A DNA stretch of 64,000 bases, from the NCBI RefSeq assembly GCF_003026495.1, contig NZ_PYMA01000024.1:1-64000 (forward strand), written 5' to 3'. This DNA comes from Photobacterium sanctipauli (lineage in GTDB: Bacteria; Pseudomonadota; Gammaproteobacteria; Enterobacterales; Vibrionaceae). The position numbers and the translations under genes are program-made. The notes below the pieces were generated by a model that was not told the origin of the DNA, did not search any database, and saw only the letters and a list, made by a program, of their open reading frames with translations. Of the stretch, positions 51,342 through 60,743 are shown in pieces (within the stretch, counting starts at the first letter, position 1; every line of letters starts with the position of its first letter).

Positions 51342-52466
51342 TTATATTCCTAGCGTGCGGAATACCGGGTACATGCATGCCCCGTAGGTATTCAGCGACG
51401 TCCCAACCTTGGTCGGGGATAAACGGGCAATGGGGTAATCACGCTCGAAGGTTGCCCATTGTGTGGCCAAGTCCATTTCATTGATCAGGAGTTGGCTCAG
51501 GTGGGCAGGGCACTCGCCGGCGATAACGACGCAATCAGGATCGAGCCACCCCACCGTCAGCATGATTAATGGCTTAAGCTGCTGGGCCGCGTGTTCAACC
51601 CAAGCCTTGACGACGGGGTTGGTGCAATCGGGGATGTTGTTCGGATCTTTGATCGGATAACCCGCGTCGTTTAACTGCTTGAGCAGCCCACGGATTGTTG
51701 GCTTCTTCTCCTCACCGATAACGCTGAAATAGGTGCCTATTTCCCCCGCGTTCTGCCGGCTACCGCGATACAGTTTGCCATTAACAATAGCGCCGCCACC
51801 GACACCATGGCCGAGTTCGAGTAGCACCATGTTTTTAACGTCTGGCCAGCGACCTGAATAGTACTCACCCACGACAGCAGCATTACAGTCGTTGTCGATC
51901 CATACCGGCCAATCGAAGTACTTGCCGAACTGCTCGGCAAGGGGCTCGTTACGCCAATGGGAAAGTGCCTCGATAGTGTGTACACACTTACGGTCCCCCT
52001 TGGCTGGGCCCGGCATCGATACCCCAATCCCCAAAATACGGGCGTGCTGGAGCTTGTGCTTATCGACCAGGTTGCGGATTTCGGCTTGGATATTGGCCAA
52101 TACCTCGTCAATCGGCGAGTCTTCCTGGTACTGAAGGCTGATCATATCGACCAGTTCGCCGCAGAAGTTGGCTAGCCCAATATCGATACGTTGAATATGA
52201 AAAGCGATACCAAACGAGAAGGCTGCGTAAGGGTTTAGCTCCAATGGAATGATTGGCTGGCCACGACCAATACGCACGCGTGCGCCTTCTTTGATCATGT
52301 TCATTGCCAGCAATTCTTTGGAAATACTGGTTACACTGCCGCTGCGCAGCCCTGTCAGCTCGACAATTTTCGCCCTTGGCACTGAGCCTTGCTGGCGGCA
52401 AGTCGCCAGTAGCTTCTTTTGTCCTGGGGTTAGTTCAAGTTGAACGGGTTTAATTGGGTGCAACAT
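51342..52466 (-). CDS. ROK-family repressor (NagC/Mlc/XylR type)
   Basis: 374 aa. The N-terminal winged helix-turn-helix is TPGQKKLLATCRQQGSVPRA then KIVELTGLRSGSVTSISKEL. The ROK sugar-kinase-like domain follows with VWIDNDCNAAVVGEYYSGRW, the ROK signature ELGHGVGGGAIVNGKLYRGS, and GEIGTYF. The zinc-binding Cys cluster of canonical ROK repressors (GHxxxxxxGxxCxCGxxGCxE) is absent; RQNAGEIGTYFSV stands there. It precedes the GDPD gene's end by 14 bases on the same strand, and is likely to control the ABC operon and GDPD. Confidence 0.92.
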   Translation of the reverse strand: MLHPIKPVQLELTPGQKKLLATCRQQGSVPRAKIVELTGLRSGSVTSISKELLAMNMIKEGARVRIGRGQPIIPLELNPYAAFSFGIAFHIQRIDIGLANFCGELVDMISLQYQEDSPIDEVLANIQAEIRNLVDKHKLQHARILGIGVSMPGPAKGDRKCVHTIEALSHWRNEPLAEQFGKYFDWPVWIDNDCNAAVVGEYYSGRWPDVKNMVLLELGHGVGGGAIVNGKLYRGSRQNAGEIGTYFSVIGEEKKPTIRGLLKQLNDAGYPIKDPNNIPDCTNPVVKAWVEHAAQQLKPLIMLTVGWLDPDCVVIAGECPAHLSQLLINEMDLATQWATFERDYPIARLSPTKVGTSLNTYGACMYPVFRTLGI

Positions 52467-52480
52467 ACCTATGTATTTCC

Positions 52481-53311
52481 TTAAATGGCTTCTAAACCAG
52501 CTTCGTTTACCAGACGTTTCAGCATCGCAATATCATCGTGGCTCAACATGTCGATGAGGCCGCTGCTTATCCAGTCGATGATTTCACTGTGAACATCGTA
52601 GCCATAATACTGATTAAACCATTGGGTGGTATCTAAATTTTTGTCTTTATTGGGCAGATACAGACGCGTCGATAGCCCTGCTGCCTTATATGACTCAAGG
52701 ATTGCTTTGGTTGTGTACGGGTACTCCACACAAACGCTATCGGCGCTAGAGCCCAGTACGGCACCGAGCTGATCGGCATATTGGGCGAGGGTAACGACTT
52801 GGATTCTCAAGTCAGGCACCAGCGCCTTGGCCCGGTTGACTAAACTGTGGTCAAAGCCCAGTAGTACGATTTGGCCTAGCCCCTGCGGATGGCGGTGTAA
52901 GAGTTCGGCGAGTACGTTGGCAAACTGTTCATGGCGTCGACGTTGCTTCGCTTCAACAACCAGTCCGACGTTATTGTTGATGGCCCAGACTAAAACGTCC
53001 TCAAAGGTGCTGATGGTTGTGCCGGCGTAGGCATCGTCGAACCAGCTACCGAAATCCAGCTGTTGGAGCTCGGTGAGGCTCATTTGCTCTACATAGCCGG
53101 TGCCATTCGAGGTACGGTCGACGCTTGGGTCATGGATCACCACAAGGCGGTCGTCGCTTGTCATCGCAATATCTATTTCGATGCAGCTTGTTCCCTTGTC
53201 TAAGGCGCTTTGAAATGCAGGCATGGTGTTCTCAGGACACACCAAGCAGTCACCCCGATGTGGGTTTATCAACACTTTACCTTGACTAGCAGTATGAAAA
53301 TCGAAGGCCAT
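52481..53311 (-). CDS. Glycerophosphodiester phosphodiesterase
   Basis: 276 aa from the ATG at 53311; a TTG three codons earlier is possible and neither has a strong ribosome-binding site. GDPD signature: NPHRGDCLVCPENTMPAF (the HRG...EN motif), CIEIDIAMTSDDRLVVIHD with the metal-binding Glu/Asp, and VEAKQRR. No signal peptide, so it acts on imported glycerophosphodiesters, yielding glycerol-3-phosphate and an alcohol. It is divergent from the ABC importer operon, suggesting that operon brings in its substrate. Confidence 0.9.
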   Translation of the reverse strand: MAFDFHTASQGKVLINPHRGDCLVCPENTMPAFQSALDKGTSCIEIDIAMTSDDRLVVIHDPSVDRTSNGTGYVEQMSLTELQQLDFGSWFDDAYAGTTISTFEDVLVWAINNNVGLVVEAKQRRRHEQFANVLAELLHRHPQGLGQIVLLGFDHSLVNRAKALVPDLRIQVVTLAQYADQLGAVLGSSADSVCVEYPYTTKAILESYKAAGLSTRLYLPNKDKNLDTTQWFNQYYGYDVHSEIIDWISSGLIDMLSHDDIAMLKRLVNEAGLEAI

Positions 53312-53338
53312 GGTACTCAATTAAACTATCCAAAAAAG

Positions 53339-53547
53339 TTTAATAAAGGATAATCCCTTCGTTGAAGCCTTGTCAATGTGATCGGTATAACAAAAGCTAA
53401 AAAACAAAAAACCTTTATAATCAGTTATTTATTTTGTTTGCTGTGATCTGGGCGCGATTTTTAAGCAAATTTTATCGTTTCGAAATATTTTTGAAATAAA
53501 CTAAAAATAGTCTAAAGGAAAAATTAAACTTTTTAATAAAGGTTAAT
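53339..53547. promoter_or_regulatory. Repeated 16-bp element at both ends of the divergent promoter region
   Basis: TTTAATAAAGGATAAT (53339-53354) and TTTAATAAAGGTTAAT (53532-53547) differ at one base and flank the region; an inverted relative, AAACCTTTATAATCAG, lies near 53410. The right-hand copy runs into the ATPase start codon and contains its ribosome-binding site. These are candidate sites for the ROK repressor. Confidence 0.55.
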
Positions 53548-54618
53548 ATGAGCATCTTAGAGTTACGTTCAATCACAAAAAGCTATGGTGACTTCTTCGC
53601 ATCGAAGGACATCTCATTCGACGTTAAAAAGGGTGAGTTTGTTACTCTGCTGGGTCCAAGTGGCTGCGGTAAAACAACCTTATTAAAAATGATTGGCGGC
53701 TTCCAAACCCCAACGGAAGGCGACATTCTGATCAACGAAAAGGTGGTAACAAAAGTACCGCCAGAAAAGCGTGATACAGCGATGTGCTTCCAGTCATATG
53801 CTTTGTTCCCGCACCTGAGTGTGTCGCACAATATCTGCTTTGGTATGGTCCAGCAGAAAATTGACAAGCGAGAGCAAGCGCAAAGGCTGGCAGACATTCT
53901 TGAGCAAGTCGGCTTGATGGAACACAAAGACAAGCTTCCTGGCCAGCTATCTGGTGGTCAGCAACAACGTGTTGCCTTGGCGCGAGCGATGGTGACGCGC
54001 CCAGACATCATCTTGTTCGACGAGCCGCTATCAAACCTGGATGCCAAGATGCGCGAAGGGGTTCGCTTTGAAATTAAGGAACTTCAACGCAAGCATAACC
54101 TGACTTCAATCTACGTCACCCATGATCAGGCCGAAGCCTTGGCGATGAGCGATCGTATCGTGGTGCTCAACCGCGGCCAAATTGAACAAATCGGCAGCCC
54201 TGAAGATATCTACTATCGCCCTAATAGCCGCTTTGTTGCCGACTTCATTGGCGCGGCCAATATCCATACCGCGTTTGTTGAAGAAACCGAGATGGTCGGC
54301 AGTTACACAATCAGCTGCAATATGGGTGAGTTGGATGTGCAGTCTGAAACCGCGCCGCGCGGTCAGCAAGTGTACATTTGTTGGCGCCCGGAAGATGCCG
54401 AGTTGTGCAATGAGGGCGAGCCCAACAGTTTTGCCGTGACTGTCGATTCTACGGCTTTCCAAGGCAATAACCTGGATGTCTTTGGTTGGGTCGGCGCAAT
54501 GCAAGATCAAAAAGTGCGTTTGCAGCTTAGCGGTCGCGTGACAGCACGTAGCGGCGATGTCTTGCATGTGAAAATACCGGCGCACTGCATCCGCTTCCTC
54601 GAAGAGGTAGATGTATGA
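53548..54618 (+). CDS. ABC importer ATPase (PotA/UgpC-type)
   Basis: 356 aa. All ABC motifs are seen: Walker A GPSGCGKTT (about 36-44), Q-loop in CFQSYALFPHL, signature LSGGQQQRVALARAM, Walker B IILFDEPLSNLD and the H-loop YVTHDQAEA. The C-terminal third is a TOBE-like regulatory domain (RPEDAELC...). It powers import by the two permeases that follow. Its stop overlaps the next start (ATGA). The start ATG at 53548 is preceded by AAAGG. Confidence 0.95.
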   Translation: MSILELRSITKSYGDFFASKDISFDVKKGEFVTLLGPSGCGKTTLLKMIGGFQTPTEGDILINEKVVTKVPPEKRDTAMCFQSYALFPHLSVSHNICFGMVQQKIDKREQAQRLADILEQVGLMEHKDKLPGQLSGGQQQRVALARAMVTRPDIILFDEPLSNLDAKMREGVRFEIKELQRKHNLTSIYVTHDQAEALAMSDRIVVLNRGQIEQIGSPEDIYYRPNSRFVADFIGAANIHTAFVEETEMVGSYTISCNMGELDVQSETAPRGQQVYICWRPEDAELCNEGEPNSFAVTVDSTAFQGNNLDVFGWVGAMQDQKVRLQLSGRVTARSGDVLHVKIPAHCIRFLEEVDV

Positions 54619-55484
54619 ATCTCAAACCTTACTTGCTGCTGATCCCCGGGGTCGGCACTATCACCTTGCTGATGGGCAGTGCCCTCTACGTTGTGGTGGC
54701 GCAGAGCTTCGGCATGTTTAGCATGATGGGTGAGTCAAACCCAACCGTTGAATATTGGGTCACTATGCTCAATGACCCAATCCTATGGCGCTCGGTTAGC
54801 TATTCATTGCGTACTTCTATCCTCGGTACATTGGGTGCAGTGATGCTGGCTTATCCAATCGCATTGTGGCTTCAGAAAGAAGTACCGGGCAAGCCAGCGA
54901 TTATCGGCGTATTGCGAGCACCGATGTTTGTTCCTGGCCTGGTTGCCGCTTTCTTGCTGATGAACGTGATTGCCTACCACGGTATTTTCAACGAGCTGCT
55001 ATTGCTGCTGGGTGTGATAGATAAACCAATGCGTTTGGCGAACGATGATTTCGGCTGGAGCATTGTGGTGCTGCAGATCTGGAAGAACCTGCCGTTTGCA
55101 CTCATCCTGATCACCGGGGCAATTGCCAGTATCCGTACCGATTTGTTGGATGCGGCACTCGATTTGGGTGCAACCCGTTGGTCTCGCTTCAAGAGCGTGA
55201 TTTTCCCGCTCACCATTCCCGCGCTTCAGGCGGCATCTATCTTGGTGTTTATCGGTGCGCTTGGCGATTTCTCATTCGCTGCCGTGGCTGGTTCGCGCAG
55301 CAGTTACTCGCTGGCGATGCTGATGAATATTACCGCGACCCAATACTACGAGTGGGAAAACTCAGCGGTGATCGCCATGGTGATCATGATTTTGGCTGGT
55401 ATCTCTGCGGTGGTACTGACCCTAATGACACAACCTTTCGCAACCCGTAAGAAACCGGTTATTCATTCGGAGGCAATCAAATGA
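54615..55484 (+). CDS. ABC importer permease, first (PotB-type)
   Basis: 289 aa, six membrane helices, with the EAA-type cytoplasmic loop LLDAALDLGATRWSRFKSVI near residue 185 that contacts the ATPase. It belongs to the spermidine/putrescine, thiamine and iron(III) permease group. ATGA overlaps on both sides couple it to the ATPase and to the second permease. Confidence 0.93.
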   Translation: MNLKPYLLLIPGVGTITLLMGSALYVVVAQSFGMFSMMGESNPTVEYWVTMLNDPILWRSVSYSLRTSILGTLGAVMLAYPIALWLQKEVPGKPAIIGVLRAPMFVPGLVAAFLLMNVIAYHGIFNELLLLLGVIDKPMRLANDDFGWSIVVLQIWKNLPFALILITGAIASIRTDLLDAALDLGATRWSRFKSVIFPLTIPALQAASILVFIGALGDFSFAAVAGSRSSYSLAMLMNITATQYYEWENSAVIAMVIMILAGISAVVLTLMTQPFATRKKPVIHSEAIK

Positions 55485-56326
55485 ACCGTTTAAAGCAACT
55501 GTCGAACACTCAGTTGGTAATGGCGATTTCGATCGGCTTCTTTGTACTGGTCAATATTGTTTGGTTGGGCATTCCATTTGCGATGGCAATCTTGTGGTCG
55601 CTGGTGGATCCGGCCCACCCGTGGAGCTATCCGGATATCTTGCCGCAGGTGTTGTCGTTTGGCCGTTGGGCGGAAGTGTGGAACAACACTTCGTTGCCTG
55701 AAGCGCTGCGTAACAGTTACACGGTGGCGCCGGCTGTTGCCCTGCTCACCATTACCCTGGCACTGCCAACCGCGTATGCCTTCGGTCGAATGGAATTCAA
55801 GGGCAAGAAAATTGCTGAAATGGTGTCACTACTGCCTATGGTAATGCCATCCATGATCTTGGCGGTTTTCTTCTCCGCAATGCTGCTAGAGCTGGGATTG
55901 ACGGATCCGTACATCAATATTGTGATTGCCCATACGGTGTTAGCCCTGCCTTACGCCATTCGTATTTTGTCGGCAGGCTTTAAGGCGATTCCACAAGACT
56001 TGATTGACGCGTGTGCCGATATGGGCACCGGAAAGATTGGTACGTTTAAGCATGCGTTCCTGCCTATGCTTAAACCAAGCTTGCTGGCTTCGACGATTTT
56101 CTGCCTGGTGATCAGTATCGAAGAATTCAACATGGCCTTCGTACTGGGTGCGCCTGACTTTATTACTGTTCCAACTATTTTGTACTCGTTTTTGGGTTAC
56201 TCCTTTATTCGTCCGGATGCCGCAGTGGTATCTCTGATTCTGGTGATCCCAAATGTACTACTTATGCTGTTAATTGAACGATTATTAAAAGGAAACTACC
56301 TGTCGCAGTCTACGGGTAAAGCTTAA
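55481..56326 (+). CDS. ABC importer permease, second (PotC-type)
   Basis: 281 aa, six helices; EAA loop IPQDLIDACADMGTGKIGTF around residue 170. It pairs with the previous permease to form the channel. The start overlaps the previous stop (ATGA), and the binding-protein gene follows 13 bases later. Confidence 0.93.
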   Translation: MNRLKQLSNTQLVMAISIGFFVLVNIVWLGIPFAMAILWSLVDPAHPWSYPDILPQVLSFGRWAEVWNNTSLPEALRNSYTVAPAVALLTITLALPTAYAFGRMEFKGKKIAEMVSLLPMVMPSMILAVFFSAMLLELGLTDPYINIVIAHTVLALPYAIRILSAGFKAIPQDLIDACADMGTGKIGTFKHAFLPMLKPSLLASTIFCLVISIEEFNMAFVLGAPDFITVPTILYSFLGYSFIRPDAAVVSLILVIPNVLLMLLIERLLKGNYLSQSTGKA

Positions 56327-56339
56327 ATCAGAGGATATT

Positions 56340-57443
56340 ATGAAGAGAACATTGTTATCAGTATCAATGCTGTTTGCCGCTACTTCATTCTCAGCAATGG
56401 CCTACGACGTAAACCAGATGAGCTGGGAAGAAATTGAAGCACAGGCAAAAGAAGAAGGTTCTGTCACTTTCTCTGTGTGGTACTTGCAGCCATCATGGCG
56501 CCAGTTCGTGAAAACATTCGAACAGGAAACGGGCATCAAGGTGCGCATTCCTGAAGGAACCCATGACGGTAACCGTAACAAGCTTCAGGCTGAAAGCCGC
56601 CGCGATAAGGGCTCGATGGATGTCGTGGCGTTAGGTCCAACGGCTTTGAATACTTTCAACATCGACAATACCCTGATCAAGCTAGATAAGCTGCCGGGCT
56701 ACGACAAACTTCAGACCAACGCTGAAGGCGTGGATAGCCAGGGCTATGGCGTTACCTTCTGGGGCAACCAAACCGGTATTGCTTACGATTCGGGCCGAAT
56801 TGATGAAGCGGATCTGCCGCAGACCTTTAGCGATGTGGAAAGCTATATTAAGGACAACCCGCAAAACTTTGGTGTCAACGATCCAAACGGCGGCGGTGCT
56901 GGCTTGCGATTCATCGAGTCGACAATCCGCCATGTGAACGGCAACTTCGAGATGACCGAAAAGCCTGATCCGAAAGTGGTGAAGTCTTGGTCGAAAACTT
57001 GGGATTGGTATCAGTCGAACAAGCAGGACATCCTGATCACCGCATCGAATGCCGACAGCCTGACGCGTATCAACGATGGCGAAATCATCATGGCGCCAGC
57101 CTGGGAAGACCACTTAGCGGGTCTGCAGAAGCGCGGTGCGATCACCGACCGTATTAAGTTCTACATTCCTGAGTTTGGTATGTCTGGCGGTGGTAACTTC
57201 GTAACGGTGGCGAAAAATAGCCAGAACAAGGCAGCGTCTTTGGTGTTCATCAACTGGCTGACTTCACCGGAAGTGCAAACGGCACTGAACGTGGAATTTG
57301 GCTCGGCACCTCAGCACCCAGATGCGGATGCGTCGAAGTCGCTGCTTTCTCAAGAAATGCGTGACCGTGCGACCGAACCGTTTAACTCGGAATATAGCGC
57401 AATGCTGAAAAAGCAATTCACTCGTAACGTGTTGATGCGCTAA
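56340..57443 (+). CDS. Periplasmic solute-binding protein of the ABC importer
   Basis: 367 aa with a Sec signal peptide (MKRTLLSVSMLFAATSFSAMA, cleaved near residue 21). The mature protein is a family 1-type (spermidine/YnjB/iron-type) binding protein, with GSVTFSVWYLQPSWRQFVKT and MDVVALGPTALNTF in lobe 1 and MAPAWEDHLAGLQKRG and VTVAKNSQNKAASLVFINWL in lobe 2. The ligand cannot be read off. The divergent GDPD gene suggests a glycerophosphodiester such as glycerophosphocholine (inference). Confidence 0.92.
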   Translation: MKRTLLSVSMLFAATSFSAMAYDVNQMSWEEIEAQAKEEGSVTFSVWYLQPSWRQFVKTFEQETGIKVRIPEGTHDGNRNKLQAESRRDKGSMDVVALGPTALNTFNIDNTLIKLDKLPGYDKLQTNAEGVDSQGYGVTFWGNQTGIAYDSGRIDEADLPQTFSDVESYIKDNPQNFGVNDPNGGGAGLRFIESTIRHVNGNFEMTEKPDPKVVKSWSKTWDWYQSNKQDILITASNADSLTRINDGEIIMAPAWEDHLAGLQKRGAITDRIKFYIPEFGMSGGGNFVTVAKNSQNKAASLVFINWLTSPEVQTALNVEFGSAPQHPDADASKSLLSQEMRDRATEPFNSEYSAMLKKQFTRNVLMR

Positions 57444-57482
57444 CAGGCCCTAGTATCCGAAATAGTGAATAAAGAGGCTAAA

Positions 57483-58196
57483 ATGAAAAAACTATCTTTA
57501 GCAATTCTTACTGCTTCTCTTTTTGCAGCGCCAGCATTCGCATTAACTGACGCAGAGCTTGAGTCTGCAATCTCAGCCAAGCTGGAGACTCAGCTAAAAG
57601 ACAAAGCTGTTGCTGACTACACTGCCGAGTTCATCATGGAAAACTTGCTGACTTGGGAAGGTGAGCCGTTAGAGCTCGACAAAGCCGACAGTATTTTGGC
57701 TTTTGCGTTTGGCAACCGCCTATTGGAAAACGGCAACCAAGTGCCCGGTCCAATGAACGAGCAACTTGCCGATACCGTCGTTGAAGTGTACAAGGCGACG
57801 GGCAAGCCTGTTTATGCCCAGTGGGAAATTGCACAATCGATTGGCGATCGTATCCCGGCGGATAAGCTGTTCTCTATTAACCCGGTTATCGAAGCCGATG
57901 GTACCCTCACTTACCTAAGCTCCATTGGTGTCGCTGATACTGCCGTTCAGTTGTCTGGCGGCAATCTTGGCAAAACTGTGGTGGTTGCATTCCGTGAGCA
58001 CAGCCTACGCACACTGACCACGGCAAAAGCATTTGGCATTGATGCCTATGCGCCAGCTGGCGTCGAGTTACCTCACAAGTATGATACGCAGTCAGGACAA
58101 GGCTGGACCCGTGACCAGCAAACTTTTGTTTTCCATGAGCTTACGTATCGTAGCCTTGCAGAGCGTGACCGCTTGATCAAGGAAGCGAACAAGTAA
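57483..58196 (+). CDS. Periplasmic protein of the ABC operon, possibly DUF218-like
   Basis: 237 aa from the ATG at 57483 (AAAGAGG upstream, and the signal peptide starts there: MKKLSLAILTASLFAAPAFA). The mature part has ADSILAFAFGNRL, VVVAFREHSLRTLTTAKAFG and IDAYAPAGVELPHKYD, which distantly recall the YdcF/SanA (DUF218) plan of a nucleotide-like fold. I am not sure of this. It is the last gene of the operon, 40 bases after the binding protein, and is probably a periplasmic accessory or enzyme acting on the ABC substrate. Confidence 0.75.
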   Translation: MKKLSLAILTASLFAAPAFALTDAELESAISAKLETQLKDKAVADYTAEFIMENLLTWEGEPLELDKADSILAFAFGNRLLENGNQVPGPMNEQLADTVVEVYKATGKPVYAQWEIAQSIGDRIPADKLFSINPVIEADGTLTYLSSIGVADTAVQLSGGNLGKTVVVAFREHSLRTLTTAKAFGIDAYAPAGVELPHKYDTQSGQGWTRDQQTFVFHELTYRSLAERDRLIKEANK

Positions 58197-58243
58197 GGAC
58201 GTTCTCCCTAAATTCTTGAGAACGCAGTGCAAGCGCAATGATT

Positions 58244-58279
58244 AAAAATCCCTACCAGGGCTCTGGTAGGGATTTTTTT
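58244..58279. terminator. Rho-independent terminator of the ABC operon
   Basis: ATCCCTACCAG-GGCT-CTGGTAGGGAT, A run before and seven T after. It also can serve the convergent GH4 gene. Confidence 0.92.
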
Positions 58280-58310
58280 ATAGCGACAACTTTCGTTATT
58301 TCTGCTGGGT

Positions 58311-59675
58311 TTAAATCTTGAAGCCTTTTAGCCATGGTTGCTGTGCTTCGACCAGCTCGCTGAACATCTCATCAATTTGCGACAGAGTACTAACGGAGGC
58401 AGTAACCGGATCCAAAGCTAAAGCGTAGCGGGCAGCATCAAGATCATGGTTGAGCGCTGCTTCAACGATGAGCTCTTGTACTGCGGTATTTGACTTAATC
58501 AAACTCGCGCACTGGGTGGGCAGGCGACCCATGTGTTGTGGCTGCAAGCCATGCTTATCCACCCAGATTGGCACTTCCACCACGCAGTTTTCAGGCAGGT
58601 TATCGATGAGCAAGCCATCGGCTTGGCGGTTAGCCACGTTGCCATTGATACGGGTGCGCTCACCACTGATCACCGCATTGATCAGCTTCGGTGCGTTGAG
58701 CATATTTGGCCCAATCACAAACTTCTCTTCACCGGCGAGTTGGGCGTCGATTTCGCGTTTGCCTGCGGCATGAACCTTTTCTTCCAGCGCCAGTAAATCC
58801 CACCGCTGCGGTAGGAAATGGTTGATCATAGCTTCGTTCTTTCTGAAGTAAGGGACATAATCACTGCAGTGCCAGTGGTTCTCCGTACACCAATAATTGA
58901 AGAATTTCAGCATTTCGCAGCGCACGCCATCGGCTTGATAGACGTTTTTATCGTGGGATATTTCACGGATCTTATCCATCATATCAATGCCATTGGCATG
59001 GAGTTTCGTCACCCAGGTCATGTGGTTGATACCGGCGAACTCATAGTCGATGTGCCCTGGGACTTCATGGTACATCAGCTGCTGCCAGCGTTCCGGGGTT
59101 GAAGGGTGGTGAACCCATGGCCCTTGGCCTAAATAGCCAGCCAACTGCGCCACGGTATAGCGAACACCATAGCAGAGCCCGATGGAGCGGATGTCGCTGA
59201 ACTCTTTGGCTGCCCAAGTCAGCGGTGCTAGCGGGTTGGCATAGTTGATAAAGATTGCCTCGGGGCAGATTTGCTCCATGTCCCGCAAAATGGCCAGCAT
59301 CGGGGGAATATGGCGTAGCGCACGGAAGATGCCGCCGGGTCCCATGGTGTCGCCAACTTCTTGGATAACGCCGTATTTGGCCGGGATATCCATATCAAGA
59401 CGCCAAGGCTCCAAACCACCCACCTGAATAGCGTTAATCACAAAGTCAGCACCTTGCAGTGCCTCGCGCTGGTCGGTGGAGAGGGTAACAGTCACGGGTA
59501 AATTGGCTTGTTCTACCATTTTCGCAACGACCCGGCCACTTCTGGAAAGCACATCGGGCTTGATGTCCATCAGCGTTAGGGTGGAACCCGCAAGCGCGGG
59601 GTAGGATAACAGGGCGGAGCAAATCTGGCGGGTGAACATTACACTGCCCGCCCCAATGATGGTTATTTTTGCCAT
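58311..59675 (-). CDS. GH4-family NAD+/Mn2+-dependent glycosidase (alpha-galactosidase MelA-like)
   Basis: 454 aa, matching E. coli MelA from end to end. NAD-binding start ITIIGAGSVMFTRQI (4-18). The metal-binding Cys lies in GLCYGVRYT (MelA has LCHS, so the following residue differs) and the metal-binding His in AGINHMTWV. EVGDTMGPGGIFRALRHIP and NYANPLAPLTW are further family motifs. GH4 enzymes split alpha-glycosides through a transient 3-keto intermediate. It is last in the operon with a sugar ABC importer, 81 bases after the permease gene, so it acts on the imported sugar in the cytoplasm. AAGGA before the ATG. Confidence 0.93.
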   Translation of the reverse strand: MAKITIIGAGSVMFTRQICSALLSYPALAGSTLTLMDIKPDVLSRSGRVVAKMVEQANLPVTVTLSTDQREALQGADFVINAIQVGGLEPWRLDMDIPAKYGVIQEVGDTMGPGGIFRALRHIPPMLAILRDMEQICPEAIFINYANPLAPLTWAAKEFSDIRSIGLCYGVRYTVAQLAGYLGQGPWVHHPSTPERWQQLMYHEVPGHIDYEFAGINHMTWVTKLHANGIDMMDKIREISHDKNVYQADGVRCEMLKFFNYWCTENHWHCSDYVPYFRKNEAMINHFLPQRWDLLALEEKVHAAGKREIDAQLAGEEKFVIGPNMLNAPKLINAVISGERTRINGNVANRQADGLLIDNLPENCVVEVPIWVDKHGLQPQHMGRLPTQCASLIKSNTAVQELIVEAALNHDLDAARYALALDPVTASVSTLSQIDEMFSELVEAQQPWLKGFKI

Positions 59676-59756
59676 ATTGAATCCTTATACTGTGAAAATC
59701 TATATACGTGAAATCTCTTACGGTAAAGCACCGAATACCTTCAGCGCTTTACATTG

Positions 59757-60743
59757 TTAGCGGTTGGGAAGTAACCGGCGCCATGCGCCAGAGTATTGCT
59801 TGAGCAAAATGCTGTGGACGACCAGGGACAGAAGAATAATGACGCCGTAGATCAATCGGGTCCAAAACCCGGCCAAGCCGGCACTGATGATCCCTGCTTC
59901 GAGAATGCCAATGATGCAGGCGCCAAAGAGCGTTCCTACCAGCGTGCCTTTGCCACCGAGTACCGATGTGCCGCCAATAAACACCGAGGCGAACACCAAT
60001 AACATGTACCCCTGTCCTTGGTTTGGCCACCAACTGCTCATTTCAAGACTAACGAATACCCCAACCAAGGCTGAAATCGCCCCCATTTGCATGAACAGCA
60101 GTATTTGGGTTTTCTCTACCGGGACGCCCATCATTTTCGCTGCCTTGGGGTTGTCGCCGATAAAGTTGACGTTGTCGCCAAACACATGCCATGCCAGCAG
60201 CAGCCACAACAGGATCAGTAATGCACCAGCCCAAAGCACCTGCGCCGGAATGATGTCGGCAATGCGTCCCACTAATAGGCTGTGGAGGTGGGTTTCGCGG
60301 ATTTCCGGAATGCTCAAGGCAATACCGTCGGCAAGCACGGTTGTGAGTCCGCCAAGGAAGAACTGGGTGCCTATGGTGGCGATGATGGAAGGGATCCGAA
60401 ATACCACCACCAGGCAACCGTTAAGCACCCCGCAGGCAATGCCTGCCAGGATGGCACCAATCAAGGCGATAACAGGCGATTGGGTTGACTGGAATAAGGC
60501 GGCGAAGACAAAGCCGCCCAGTGCGACCACTGACGGAAAGCTCATATCGATTTCCCGGGCAATGATCAGCAATGTCAGCGCAAACGCGAGCATGGCTGTG
60601 AACGGGATGGTTGACATGAAGGAGGTATAAATTCGCAAGTGGAGGAATGTCTGCGGGCTCAGGTAGGCAAAGATTGCCCACAGGCTAACCAATATCAACG
60701 CGGTGAGAGCAGGTATGCGATGTCGAGATAGCGTACTGATCAT
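59757..60743 (-). CDS. Sugar ABC importer permease (RbsC-type)
   Basis: 328 aa, eight to ten membrane helices, of the ribose/xylose/galactose permease group. Typical stretches are IAREIDMSFPSVVALGGFV near residue 60, GVLNGCLVVVFRIPSIIATI (about 105-124) and the FASVFIGGTSVLGGKGTLVG loop near residue 245. Its ATG overlaps the ATPase stop by one base (TAATG). Confidence 0.94.
   Translation of the reverse strand: MISTLSRHRIPALTALILVSLWAIFAYLSPQTFLHLRIYTSFMSTIPFTAMLAFALTLLIIAREIDMSFPSVVALGGFVFAALFQSTQSPVIALIGAILAGIACGVLNGCLVVVFRIPSIIATIGTQFFLGGLTTVLADGIALSIPEIRETHLHSLLVGRIADIIPAQVLWAGALLILLWLLLAWHVFGDNVNFIGDNPKAAKMMGVPVEKTQILLFMQMGAISALVGVFVSLEMSSWWPNQGQGYMLLVFASVFIGGTSVLGGKGTLVGTLFGACIIGILEAGIISAGLAGFWTRLIYGVIILLSLVVHSILLKQYSGAWRRLLPNR

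Noticed and set aside
59887..60630. Open frame on the plus strand antisense to the RbsC-type permease (247 codons)
   Set aside because: Shadow of a GC-rich permease gene; Ser/Thr/Pro-rich translation with no motif.
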